Program-made: the position numbers and the translations under genes
From: an uncultured Flavobacteriaceae bacterium
GTDB lineage: Bacteria; Bacteroidota; Bacteroidia; Flavobacteriales; Flavobacteriaceae
Direction: 5' to 3'
Length of the DNA stretch: 64,000 nucleotides
Assembly (NCBI GenBank): GCA_947501845.1
Contig: CANMXP010000006.1
Span: 124,001-188,000, forward strand
The notes under the pieces: model-generated
Database searches by the model: none
What the model was told of the DNA's origin: nothing
Seen by the model: the letters and a program-made list of their open reading frames with translations, nothing else
In this document: positions 10,063 through 18,069 of the stretch, in pieces
How the letters are laid out: every line of letters starts with the position of its first letter
Numbering within the stretch: position 1 is the first letter of the stretch

Positions 10063-10191
10063 CAATAATAAATTAGTAAAACATACGTTAATACAACACA
10101 AAACAATGGTTAAAAACGGTGAAATCATCGTTGTAATGTCAAAAAAATAGGGTGAAATACACTTTTTTTTGGTTAAAATGTAAAAAATAGC

Positions 10192-10220
10192 TTGTGTTAT
10201 TGGGTTTAATTCTTATATTG
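10192..10220 (+). promoter_or_regulatory. Candidate promoter of gldJ
   Basis: TTG at 10192-10194 is followed after 19 bases by TATATTG (10214-10220), one T short of the TAnnTTTG consensus. It lies about 35 bases before the gldJ start. Confidence 0.5.
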
Positions 10221-10254
10221 CAGCACCAAAAATATTATTAGCTTACTTAAAAGT

Positions 10255-11955
10255 ATGGATATGAAAAAAGTAGTAGCATTCAAGGTTCTATTAGTTTTAG
10301 CACTAACTGTAGCTTCAACTAGTTGTAAAAAATCTTCGAGTTCAAAAAATAGTTCTAGAGCTACCGGATGGCAAATTAACTCCAGAGAAGGTGGTTTTCA
10401 ATACAATACTGACTTCAGCGAACAGGAAACTGCTCCAGGGCTTGTATTTATTGAGGGCGGTACTTTCACTAAGGGACGTGTTCAAGATGATGTTATGCAT
10501 GACTGGAACAATAGTCCTACGCAACAACATGTACAATCTTTTTACATGGACGAAACTGAAGTTACCAATGCCATGTACATGGAGTATTTAGATTGGATAA
10601 AAAGAGTTTACCCACCAGCTGAAGAAAATTTTAGAGCCATCTATCATGGGGCTCTACCTGACACTTTAGTTTGGAGAAACCGATTAGGTTTTAATGAAGT
10701 AATGACGGAAAATTACTTACGTCACCCAGGTTATGGAGAATATCCTGTTGTTGGTGTAAGCTGGATTCAAGCAGTTGAATTTGCAAATTGGAGATCAGAC
10801 CGTGTTAACGAATACAACTTGGAAAAAGCGGGCTACTTAAAACGTGACGCAAAGATTACTGACGTTAATGCAGAATCAACATTTAGCACAGATACTTATA
10901 TCAATGCACCTACCTTGACATATGGTGGTAATGAAGAAGTTATTAATGGCGAAAAAAGAAATAAAAGATATGTTAGAACAGATGCAGATGGCAATGAAAG
11001 CAATATTTATGCTACTCGCGAAACTGGAATAATTTCACCAAAATATAGACTACCAACTGAAACTGAGTGGGAATACGCTGCTTTAGGGTTGAGTGAAATT
11101 AGAAATTACAACTTATACAGAGGGCGTAAAAAATACCCTTGGGATGGACAATACACACGTTCTGAGAAACGCAAAGTTCGCGGTGATCAATTAGCTAATT
11201 TCAAGCAAGGTAAAGGTGATTACGGTGGTATTGCAGGTTGGTCTGATGATGGTGCTGATATCACTAATGCTGTTAAGTCTTATGATCCTAACGATTTTGG
11301 ATTATACGACATGGCTGGTAACGTTGCCGAATGGGTTGCTGATGTTTATAGACCTATTATAGATGGCGAGTTTAACGACTTTAACTACTACCGTGGTAAT
11401 GTTTATACTAAAAATGCATTAAATGAAGATGGTACTGTAAAAGTAGTTACCGCCGATGATATTGTTTATGACACTTTACCTAATGGAAAAGTAATCGCTA
11501 GAAATTTACCTGGTGAAATAGCCCAAGTACCTATTGATGAAAATGAAACGTATTTACGTACTAATTTTGATAGAAGCGATGAAATAAACTTTAGAGATGG
11601 TGACAAACGTTCTTCTCGTTATTATGAAAGTTTTGGTGACGAAGAAGAAGATATAGATGGTGAAAAGAAAGATTCTGATACAAGAAAAATGTATAATTCT
11701 CCAAAACATCGTGTTACCAGAGATTCTTTAGGAAATATTATAAGAGAATACGATAAAGGAAGCAATAGAACTTCTTTAATCAATGATGAAGTTAGAGTTT
11801 ACAAAGGTGGATCTTGGAAAGACAGAGAGTATTGGTTAGATCCAGCTCAAAGACGTTACTTCCCACAAGATATGGCAACCGATTATATAGGATTTAGATG
11901 TGCAATGTCTCGTGTAGGTTCAAAATCTAAATCGAGAAACAAAACAAAAAATTAA
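10255..11955 (+). CDS. gldJ: Gliding motility lipoprotein GldJ
   Basis: This 566-residue lipoprotein (signal ending TSC, Cys24) carries a formylglycine-generating-enzyme-like (FGE-sulfatase) fold. The domain starts near residue 43 with PGLVFIEGGTF and ends with the typical YKGGSWKDR and IGFRCAMS motifs. GldJ is an envelope component needed for gliding and for stability of GldK, which forms the periplasmic ring of the type IX machine. The FGE fold is structural here. A second ATG two codons downstream (10261) could equally be the start. The divergent position next to porU/porV is conserved in gliding Flavobacteriaceae. A terminator follows. Confidence 0.94.
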   Translation: MDMKKVVAFKVLLVLALTVASTSCKKSSSSKNSSRATGWQINSREGGFQYNTDFSEQETAPGLVFIEGGTFTKGRVQDDVMHDWNNSPTQQHVQSFYMDETEVTNAMYMEYLDWIKRVYPPAEENFRAIYHGALPDTLVWRNRLGFNEVMTENYLRHPGYGEYPVVGVSWIQAVEFANWRSDRVNEYNLEKAGYLKRDAKITDVNAESTFSTDTYINAPTLTYGGNEEVINGEKRNKRYVRTDADGNESNIYATRETGIISPKYRLPTETEWEYAALGLSEIRNYNLYRGRKKYPWDGQYTRSEKRKVRGDQLANFKQGKGDYGGIAGWSDDGADITNAVKSYDPNDFGLYDMAGNVAEWVADVYRPIIDGEFNDFNYYRGNVYTKNALNEDGTVKVVTADDIVYDTLPNGKVIARNLPGEIAQVPIDENETYLRTNFDRSDEINFRDGDKRSSRYYESFGDEEEDIDGEKKDSDTRKMYNSPKHRVTRDSLGNIIREYDKGSNRTSLINDEVRVYKGGSWKDREYWLDPAQRRYFPQDMATDYIGFRCAMSRVGSKSKSRNKTKN

Positions 11956-11978
11956 TTTCTATTATTTATAATATAATT

Positions 11979-12010
11979 AAAAGTCCTAGCTAAATGTTAG
12001 GACTTTTTTT
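11979..12010 (+). terminator. Terminator after gldJ
   Basis: The stem AAAAGTCCTA (11979-11988) pairs with TAGGACTTTT (11998-12007) and is followed by further T residues, between gldJ and murF. Confidence 0.85.
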
Positions 12011-12034
12011 ATACATTTAATTCTACAAACTTAA

Positions 12035-13339
12035 ATGAAACCTTCCCCCTTGGAAATAGAACAATTACACGAACTTTTTTTACAATGCTATTCGGTATGT
12101 ACCGATACAAGAAACCTTAAAAAAGACGACCTGTTTTTTGCACTTAAAGGTGAAAATTTTAACGGGAATGCTTATGCAGAAGAAGCTTTAAAAAATGGTG
12201 CTAAATATGCCGTTATTGACGAAGCATCATATAATAATACGTCTCCATCAACTATTTTGGTTGATAACGTTTTAGAAACCTTGCAAGAATTGGCTTCTTA
12301 TCATCGAACCCATTTAAATATTCCTATAATAGCCCTCACAGGTAGTAATGGCAAAACAACAACCAAAGAATTAATTAATACTACCTTATCTCAAAAATAT
12401 AAAACCACAGCTACTATTGGTAATTTAAACAACCATATTGGTGTACCGCTAACATTACTTTCTATGACCAGTAACACTCAAATTGGCATTGTAGAAATGG
12501 GTGCTAACCATCAAAAAGAAATTGAATTTTTATGCCGTATAACTAAACCAGATTATGGCTATATAACCAATTTCGGAAAGGCACATTTAGAGGGTTTTGG
12601 AGGTGTTGAAGGCGTTATTAAAGGAAAAAGTGAAATGTATGATTTCCTAACCAGCAACAATAAAATGATTTTCGTTAATGGAGATGATCCCATTCAACTT
12701 GAAAAAACGAAAAATTCTAATAGAGTTATATTTGGTAAAAATGACCCTAATTTTGATATAAATATTGATTTCACTGAAGCACTTCCTTTTGTAAAATCCA
12801 AGTACAACGGGCTAGAAATTAAAAGTCGACTTATAGGTGATTATAATTTTAATAATATCGCAGCAGCTATTGCCATTGGCAACTATTTTAAAGTCGACGA
12901 TAATAATATAAAAGCTGCTATCGAAAACTATAGGCCTACCAATAATCGTTCTCAAATTATAGAAAAAGGCACTAATCATATTATTTTAGACGCCTATAAT
13001 GCTAACCCCACAAGCATGCGAGCTGCTTTATTAAATTTTGAAAAACAACAACCAGGCTCAAGAAAAATAGCTCTTATTGGGGATATGTTTGAACTTGGGA
13101 AATCAGCTAGAAAAGAGCATCAAGATATTACCGATTTGGCAACGTCTTTAAATATAGATCAGACTGTTCTTATTGGTGAAAACTTTTTTAAAACACAAAC
13201 CAAATCAAATACAACAAAACAATTTAAAGATTTCAATGATTTTAAAGACTGGTTTGATGGTCTTAAAATAGAAAACACGTCTATACTTATTAAAGGGTCT
13301 AGAGGTATGGCTTTGGAAAGAAGCTTGGAGTTTATTTAG
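12035..13339 (+). CDS. murF: UDP-N-acetylmuramoyl-tripeptide--D-alanyl-D-alanine ligase
   Basis: This 434-residue cytoplasmic Mur ligase adds D-Ala-D-Ala to UDP-MurNAc-tripeptide, the last soluble step of peptidoglycan precursor synthesis. The ATP-binding loop TGSNGKTT is at 102-109. The NNHIGVPLT motif, the EMGANH motif and the late DAYNANPTSM motif are typical of MurF rather than MurC, D or E. It is not in the usual dcw cluster here but stands alone behind gldJ. The gldJ terminator separates the two, so it probably has its own promoter in the 25 bases before the start or in the gldJ end. Confidence 0.95.
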   Translation: MKPSPLEIEQLHELFLQCYSVCTDTRNLKKDDLFFALKGENFNGNAYAEEALKNGAKYAVIDEASYNNTSPSTILVDNVLETLQELASYHRTHLNIPIIALTGSNGKTTTKELINTTLSQKYKTTATIGNLNNHIGVPLTLLSMTSNTQIGIVEMGANHQKEIEFLCRITKPDYGYITNFGKAHLEGFGGVEGVIKGKSEMYDFLTSNNKMIFVNGDDPIQLEKTKNSNRVIFGKNDPNFDINIDFTEALPFVKSKYNGLEIKSRLIGDYNFNNIAAAIAIGNYFKVDDNNIKAAIENYRPTNNRSQIIEKGTNHIILDAYNANPTSMRAALLNFEKQQPGSRKIALIGDMFELGKSARKEHQDITDLATSLNIDQTVLIGENFFKTQTKSNTTKQFKDFNDFKDWFDGLKIENTSILIKGSRGMALERSLEFI

Positions 13340-13391
13340 CTTAAAGAAGCTTTTATGATACCAGCCCTTTAGTTACAAAAAAGTCATATTA

Positions 13392-13703
13392 CTACTTTTC
13401 TTCTTCTATTTGATTTTTTAAATCTGCTAGCAATATTTCTATCTTATCTATAATCTGCTTGTTGTTTAGAGGTGACTTGTAAGGGGCTATGCCTTCACGC
13501 AAAATATCATCACTTCTTAATAACCAATTAAGATCTACTTCTGGAAATTCATGAATTATTTTAGTCAAAAAATTAATTGATATTTTCTTACCATTAACAT
13601 ATTGTGATAATTGAGAATAATTCATATCAAATTTATCAGCTAAATCGCTCAATTTGCTATACTTGGTCTTAATTAATTGCTTAAGCTTTTCTTCAAATTC
13701 CAT
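13392..13703 (-). CDS. XRE-type helix-turn-helix regulator
   Basis: This 103-residue protein has an amino-terminal helix-turn-helix of the XRE/Cro type (about residues 8-60; the recognition region includes MNYSQLSQYVNGKK). A short charged helix follows and may mediate dimerization (LLADLKNQIEEE). It is divergent from a small gene at 13815 that has a very strong-looking promoter in the intervening 111 bases, so it probably represses that promoter. The arrangement resembles the control switch of a mobile element, but no integrase or transfer gene is visible. Confidence 0.8.
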   Translation of the reverse strand: MEFEEKLKQLIKTKYSKLSDLADKFDMNYSQLSQYVNGKKISINFLTKIIHEFPEVDLNWLLRSDDILREGIAPYKSPLNNKQIIDKIEILLADLKNQIEEEK

Positions 13704-13745
13704 ATTTAGAATAATTATAAATTATACTAATAAGTAAAAAACATT

Positions 13746-13774
13746 TTGTTTATTTAATTATTGGTATATATTTG
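13746..13774 (+). promoter_or_regulatory. Strong promoter facing the small gene at 13815
   Basis: TTG at 13746-13748, an 18-base spacer and TATATTTG at 13767-13774 form a perfect match to the Bacteroidota promoter consensus, 40 bases before the next start codon. Confidence 0.75.
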
Positions 13775-13814
13775 TATGTAAATTCATTCAACACTGTACA
13801 AATATACACAAGCC

Positions 13815-14096
13815 ATGACAAATTTAAACAAATTATATACATTATACGACATACATGGTCACAAAGAACAAAAAGCTCTTAAAGATTTGCTGACTAATCA
13901 CCTCCCAAAAGAGTATACCAGCAAAGTCATAGATAAATTAAGAGCAAATAAAGTCTCCGTTGATTCGCAAACTGTTAGGAACACAAAAGCTGGTATTTCT
14001 AAAAATATTTTAGTCTTCAATGCTATACTTGAAATAGCTAAAGAGTATAAAACTATGTCTGATCGTTTGAAAAAAATTCTAAAAAATAATAAATAG
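13815..14096 (+). CDS. Small conserved-looking protein, possibly DNA-binding
   Basis: I do not recognise this 93-residue protein. It is basic and predicted to be mostly helical. The central part (about residues 50-75, containing VDSQTVRNTKAGISKN) looks like the turn and recognition helix of a helix-turn-helix protein, as found in small regulators of Bacteroidota mobile elements. It is the divergent partner of the XRE gene and lies behind a consensus promoter. A role in the same regulatory circuit is plausible but unproven. Confidence 0.6.
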   Translation: MTNLNKLYTLYDIHGHKEQKALKDLLTNHLPKEYTSKVIDKLRANKVSVDSQTVRNTKAGISKNILVFNAILEIAKEYKTMSDRLKKILKNNK

Positions 14097-14192
14097 CAAA
14101 GCCATAAACATACATTATCTAATTAGTCATAGCCCCATATATACTTATACACCTCCAATACTATAACCAAATATTGAAACTTTATCTACAAA

Positions 14193-14411
14193 ATGGCTGT
14201 AAACAAAAAATATCAAAAAAGAATCGAAGAAGGTTTTAAAGACATCTTTAAAACCGAAACTCAAAAAGGAAGCTTTGATGGTTTAATAACAATAGTTAAA
14301 GAGCCTTTGGTTAAACATCAAATTATTCAATTAGCTAAACTTTGTGAAGACATACCAGTTAGTGTAACCCTTAAAAATACAGCAGATGGTATATTTATCG
14401 AATTTTGGTAA
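14193..14411 (+). CDS. Small hypothetical protein
   Basis: This 72-residue protein has no family I recognise. It starts with a basic, helical stretch and ends with a beta-strand pattern (VSVTLKNTADGIFIEFW). It is likely transcribed with the gene at 13815, from which it is separated by 96 bases. A hairpin (14432-14439 with 14444-14451) follows. There is no signal peptide or membrane segment. Its codon use fits its neighbours, and it may be a small cargo gene of the patch between murF and tRNA-Val. Confidence 0.5.
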   Translation: MAVNKKYQKRIEEGFKDIFKTETQKGSFDGLITIVKEPLVKHQIIQLAKLCEDIPVSVTLKNTADGIFIEFW

Positions 14412-14551
14412 ATATTCTAATAAAATTTTTGTTTGATTGTGAGCAATCAAAAATTGACTATCAATTTTATTGAGGGGAATAGTCAAAATGGGGCCGTTTA
14501 GAAAGAAATTTTTAGGCGGTCTTTATTTTATATTGCTTATATCTCAAAAAC

Positions 14552-14585
14552 AAAAAAATCCTAAAGCAAATGCTTTAGGATTTTG
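14552..14585 (-). terminator. Terminator after tRNA-Val
   Basis: A 14-base perfect inverted repeat (14555-14568 with 14571-14584) begins one base after the discriminator base of tRNA-Val and runs into T residues on the minus strand. Confidence 0.85.
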
Positions 14586-14660
14586 TGGGCGCGAAGGGAT
14601 TCGAACCCCTGACCCCTTGGGTGTAAACCAAGTGCTCTGAACCAACTGAGCTACGCGCCC
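14586..14660 (-). tRNA. tRNA-Val (anticodon TAC)
   Basis: The minus strand folds into a complete cloverleaf. The acceptor GGGCGCG pairs with CGCGCCC, the anticodon stem CTTGG pairs with CCAAG around the loop TTTACAC (anticodon TAC, Val), and the T arm carries GGTTCGAATCC. The discriminator is A and CCA is not encoded. It lies 62 bases downstream of folC on the same strand and is followed by a terminator. Confidence 0.97.
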
Positions 14661-14722
14661 TCTAAATTGGACTGCAAATATAATGGAGTTTTTAATATTG
14701 CAAAAACTTTTTTAATAAAATT

Positions 14723-15946
14723 TTAAATTATTTCTGCAACCACAAATGTACTCCCTCCTATGAAAATAAAATCATTAAGATCTGATTCTTTTAAAGCACT
14801 CATATATGCTTCTTTTACAGAATTATAAGTCTCTCCTTTTAACCTATGCTTAGCAAAAATGCGTTTTAATGCATTCGCATTTAAACCTCTTTGAATATTT
14901 GGTTTACAAAAATAATAAGTCGCTTCTTTTGGAAATAAATCGACAATAGAGCTCAAGTCTTTATCGTTAACTACACCTAAAACAATGTGCAGGTGCTTAT
15001 AATTCTCCTTATACATTTGAATTTGCCCCATAACATAACTCAATCCTTCCCTATTATGACCTGTATCACAAACCACTTTAGGAGCTTCGTTTATTATTTG
15101 CCACCTCCCTAACAACCCCGTATTATTAACTGTATTAAGCAGACCTGCCTTTAAGTGTTGTTCGGTAACTTTAAATCCCTTAGGTTTTAGCTCTTTTATA
15201 GCCTGAATCACTGTTTTTATGTTTTTAGATTGATAGGTTCCTAATAAATCAGATTCATATACTTTAGTAACTTCTTGATCTGCAAATACAATCTTAGAAT
15301 TATTCTTATTGGCTAAATCTTTAAAAACCGAAACTGTTTCTTCTTGGGTTTCTCCAATTACAACTGGTATATTTCGTTTTATAACACCTCCTTTTTCAAA
15401 AGCAATAGCTTTAAGTGTATCACCTAAAAACTGCGTATGATCTAACCCAATATTTGTTATTACCGAAACTTCTGGAATAATAATGTTTGTTGAATCTAGG
15501 CGACCTCCCAAACCAACTTCTATAACAGCAATATCGACCTTTTCTCTTGAAAAATACTCAAAAGCCATACCTACAGTCATTTCAAAAAACGATAAAGAAT
15601 TAACTTCTAAGAATACTTTATTTCGCTTTATAAAGCTTGTAACAAATTGCTTACTTATAACATCACCGTTTATTCTAATACGCTCTCTAAAATCTTTTAA
15701 ATGTGGGGATGTATATAATCCAACCTTATACCCTGCCTCTTGCAAAACAGATGCCAACAAATGGCTTGTGGAACCTTTACCGTTCGTTCCAGCAATATGT
15801 ATGGATTTAAAGTTTCGCTCTGGGTTATTTAAATAATCTGCTAATATTAAGGTATTGGATAAGTCTTTTTTAAATGCCGTTTTACCCTGTCGTTGATACA
15901 TTGGCAGTTGAGAAAACATCCAATTAAGTGTATCTTGATACGTCAT
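14723..15946 (-). CDS. folC: Folylpolyglutamate synthase / dihydrofolate synthase
   Basis: This 407-residue Mur-ligase-like enzyme adds glutamate to dihydropteroate and to reduced folates. The P-loop GTNGKGSTSH follows SIHIA near residue 52. The GLGGRLDSTN motif, a late CDTGHNREG motif and GGSTFVVAE near the C-terminus are typical of the family. The start codon lies 3 bases after the tonB-like gene, so folC is the last gene of the exbB-exbD-tonB-folC unit. That placement couples folate metabolism only by transcription, not by function. tRNA-Val follows. Confidence 0.95.
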   Translation of the reverse strand: MTYQDTLNWMFSQLPMYQRQGKTAFKKDLSNTLILADYLNNPERNFKSIHIAGTNGKGSTSHLLASVLQEAGYKVGLYTSPHLKDFRERIRINGDVISKQFVTSFIKRNKVFLEVNSLSFFEMTVGMAFEYFSREKVDIAVIEVGLGGRLDSTNIIIPEVSVITNIGLDHTQFLGDTLKAIAFEKGGVIKRNIPVVIGETQEETVSVFKDLANKNNSKIVFADQEVTKVYESDLLGTYQSKNIKTVIQAIKELKPKGFKVTEQHLKAGLLNTVNNTGLLGRWQIINEAPKVVCDTGHNREGLSYVMGQIQMYKENYKHLHIVLGVVNDKDLSSIVDLFPKEATYYFCKPNIQRGLNANALKRIFAKHRLKGETYNSVKEAYMSALKESDLNDFIFIGGSTFVVAEII

Positions 15947-15949
15947 TTG

Positions 15950-16801
15950 TTACTGACCTAATTTGAAGTTTACCTTTACAAAACCTATCTGTTTTGCTGG
16001 CGCTTTTGAGTCTGATCGCCATTTATGGGATAATGCTATTTTTTTTGCTGGTTCCAATAAACATTGTGCCGTGTTGGTAGTTCCTTTAACTCCTGGGACT
16101 GCCTCTATAACATTTCCGCTCCTGTTTACAACAATCTTCACTATAACAAGTCCCGATTCATTACAGTCCTGTTTTAACTTTTTATATGATGCCGCACCCC
16201 TTCCATTTAATCCGTAACCAACACCGCCACTTCCTGTTCCTTTCCCGCCAAAATAACTTGGAGCATAAGGATTACCATCTAATTGTCCCTTATCTCCAGC
16301 TCTGTTGTCGTTACCTTCACTACCTATTTCACTTCCCTCAGATTTACTTACGCCACCTATTAGAGCATCCAGTTTTTTCTTCTTCTCTTCCTGCTCTCGT
16401 TTCTCTTTAGCAATTCTATCTGCCTCTGCTTTTGCCTTGGCATCTGCAATAGCTTTCGCTTTTGCTTCAGCTTCTTTTTGTTTCTTTATAGCTATAGATT
16501 CTGCATTTTCCTGGGTCAATACTTCCTCCTTTGTCTCAGAAGCTTTAGTTGGTTCTGTTTTAGAAACATCTGGCTGAGGCGGTTCTTCTATTTTTCGAGG
16601 TTCTGACTTTACAGGTTTTAAAGGTTGTACTTTCCCTTTTCCAAAATTTGTATTTCCAAAGTTTACAGCAACTCCATACTCTTCAGGAGGATCCATATAA
16701 GGTGTTCCTACTACAAACAATAATAGCAGTAAAATAATCGCAATTAATGCGGTTAATTTTGCAGAATTTTTTTCATGTTTGGTTTTGAAATATTTCTTCA
16801 T
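15950..16801 (-). CDS. tonB: TonB/TolA-like energy transducer
   Basis: This 283-residue protein spans the periplasm and passes proton-motive energy from ExbB/ExbD to the outer membrane. A single membrane helix lies at about residues 14-33. It is followed by a Pro/Lys-rich stretch and then an Ala/Lys/Glu-rich region (about 100-145, repeated KAxAxAxAKAEA pattern) that resembles TolA. A Gly-rich linker leads to a C-terminal TonB-like domain (about 205-283) with two Cys residues in the positions of a possible disulfide. The long coiled-coil and the gene order make a Tol-Pal-like role possible as well as TonB. Confidence 0.85.
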   Translation of the reverse strand: MKKYFKTKHEKNSAKLTALIAIILLLLLFVVGTPYMDPPEEYGVAVNFGNTNFGKGKVQPLKPVKSEPRKIEEPPQPDVSKTEPTKASETKEEVLTQENAESIAIKKQKEAEAKAKAIADAKAKAEADRIAKEKREQEEKKKKLDALIGGVSKSEGSEIGSEGNDNRAGDKGQLDGNPYAPSYFGGKGTGSGGVGYGLNGRGAASYKKLKQDCNESGLVIVKIVVNRSGNVIEAVPGVKGTTNTAQCLLEPAKKIALSHKWRSDSKAPAKQIGFVKVNFKLGQ

Positions 16802-16809
16802 TATTAAAC

Positions 16810-17202
16810 TTATTTAGGTTTAACTGCAAGTATGACCTTAAATTTATTTCTATTAGCAATATCCATAACCTTAACTACATTCTCTACGGGAACCGACTTT
16901 TCTGCTCTTAAAACAATCGTTGGTTTTTCTTGTGAAGACAACGCTGCCAGCAATTCATTTTCCAACACACTTTCCCCAACACGTTTTTGATCTATATAAT
17001 AGGTCAAATCCTTTTTTATACTTACTGCAACAGACTTTTTATTCTCAGTTTTCCCACTGGCTTTTGGCAACACAATATCGATAGCATTAGTTGTAACAAG
17101 CGTTGACGCAATCATAAAAAATATGAGAAGTAAGAATACAATATCTGTCATTGAAGACATATTGAATTCTGGTGTTACCTTATTTCTTCCTCTAAAATTC
17201 AT
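16810..17202 (-). CDS. exbD: ExbD/TolR-family proton channel subunit
   Basis: This 130-residue protein has one amino-terminal membrane helix and a periplasmic domain. The essential membrane Asp is Asp20 in MTDIVFLLLIFFM. It works with ExbB as a proton-driven motor that powers TonB or TolA. It starts 1 base after the exbB stop and ends 8 bases before tonB. The short C-terminal domain has the two-layer pattern typical of ExbD. Confidence 0.93.
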   Translation of the reverse strand: MNFRGRNKVTPEFNMSSMTDIVFLLLIFFMIASTLVTTNAIDIVLPKASGKTENKKSVAVSIKKDLTYYIDQKRVGESVLENELLAALSSQEKPTIVLRAEKSVPVENVVKVMDIANRNKFKVILAVKPK

Positions 17203-17203
17203 A

Positions 17204-17905
17204 TTACGTAGGTTCGTTTAAATGATCTAAGAATTCTAAAGAATTAGCTTCCATTTGATATACAACTTTATCGGTCTTTACAACTAAGTGGTTATACGCA
17301 ATATAAGCAACAATACCTACAATTAATCCTGCAACGGTTGTTGTCATAGCAGTATAGAGTCCACTAGCCAAAACATCCATCTGTATAGTACCTCCAGCAT
17401 TGGCCAGCTCGAATATTGCTAATATCATTCCAATAACTGTTCCAAGAAATCCAATCATAGGGCCTGCACCAGAAATAGTTGCTAAAATACTAACATTCTT
17501 TTCTAACCCGTAAATCTCTAAACGTCCAGCATTTTCAATAGCTGTATTAATATCAGCAAGCGGTTTTCCTATTCTTGAAATCCCTTTACCAATTAATCTG
17601 GAAACTGGAGAATTTACTTGAGCACATAACATTTGAGCTGAATCAATTTTCCCATTACTTACATGGTCTTTAATTTGATTCATAAAATTTGAATCTACTT
17701 TTGAAGCAGCTTTGATAGCAAAAATGCGTTCAAAATAAATATAAATGGCTCCTACAAGTAATAAAAAAAGTACTGCTATAATAACTTGTCCAGCCGCACC
17801 GCCGCTACTTATTAATTCTATAATTGAAAGCGTTTTTTCAACTGATTCTTCATCTGTAATTAATTCCGCTCCCTCTTGCGTGTTTAGTAATAGTGTATAA
17901 AGCAT
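17204..17905 (-). CDS. exbB: MotA/TolQ/ExbB proton channel protein
   Basis: This 233-residue protein has three membrane helices (about residues 40-57, then two near 145-170 and 185-210) and the family pattern GPMIGFLGTVIGMI followed by AMTTTVAGLIVGI. It forms the pentameric stator ring of the ExbBD/TolQR motor. It is the first gene of the exbB-exbD-tonB-folC operon. A candidate -7 element (17923-17930) lies 17 bases upstream, and an unusual 15-base inverted repeat lies just beyond that. Confidence 0.93.
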   Translation of the reverse strand: MLYTLLLNTQEGAELITDEESVEKTLSIIELISSGGAAGQVIIAVLFLLLVGAIYIYFERIFAIKAASKVDSNFMNQIKDHVSNGKIDSAQMLCAQVNSPVSRLIGKGISRIGKPLADINTAIENAGRLEIYGLEKNVSILATISGAGPMIGFLGTVIGMILAIFELANAGGTIQMDVLASGLYTAMTTTVAGLIVGIVAYIAYNHLVVKTDKVVYQMEANSLEFLDHLNEPT

Positions 17906-17922
17906 ATAATTTAAATTTATTG

Positions 17923-17930
17923 CAAATGTA
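17923..17930 (-). promoter_or_regulatory. Candidate -7 element for exbB operon
   Basis: TACATTTG on the minus strand matches TAnnTTTG, 17 bases before the exbB start. No TTG is present at the normal distance, so activation by a bound protein is possible. Confidence 0.5.
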
Positions 17931-17950
17931 TAACGTTTCTTTTTCTATTA

Positions 17951-17992
17951 AAGTATAGCAAAAATCCTTTGACCTCTATTTTTGCTATACTT
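17951..17992. repeat. Perfect 15-base inverted repeat upstream of exbB
   Basis: AAGTATAGCAAAAAT (17951-17965) is repeated as its exact reverse complement at 17978-17992 with a 12-base spacer. It is AT-rich with no T run after it, so it does not look like a standard terminator. It lies 21 bases upstream of the exbB -7 element and 80 bases after nhaD. Confidence 0.7.
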
Positions 17993-18069
17993 ATTAGTCT
18001 TTATTTCAATTTTTTGAGAATAGCAATTTTATATTTGAGCTCTCGATAAATTCGAGAAATATTTTTTAT

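Noticed and set aside
9990-10106. 39-codon upstream extension of PorU
   Set aside because: It would place a hydrophobic non-signal stretch before a clear signal peptide and would cover a -7-like element.
13340-13391. Small hairpin after murF (AGCTT/AAGCT)
   Set aside because: The stem is only five pairs and the T run is short, so it is too weak to list as a terminator.
15483-15836. 117-codon frame opposite folC
   Set aside because: folC has full catalytic motifs on the other strand; the antisense frame has no domain or start signal.
16305-16577. 90-codon frame opposite the Ala/Lys/Glu-rich part of the tonB-like gene
   Set aside because: It is a low-complexity shadow (Ser/Ala/Phe-rich) of the repeated codons in the coiled-coil region.
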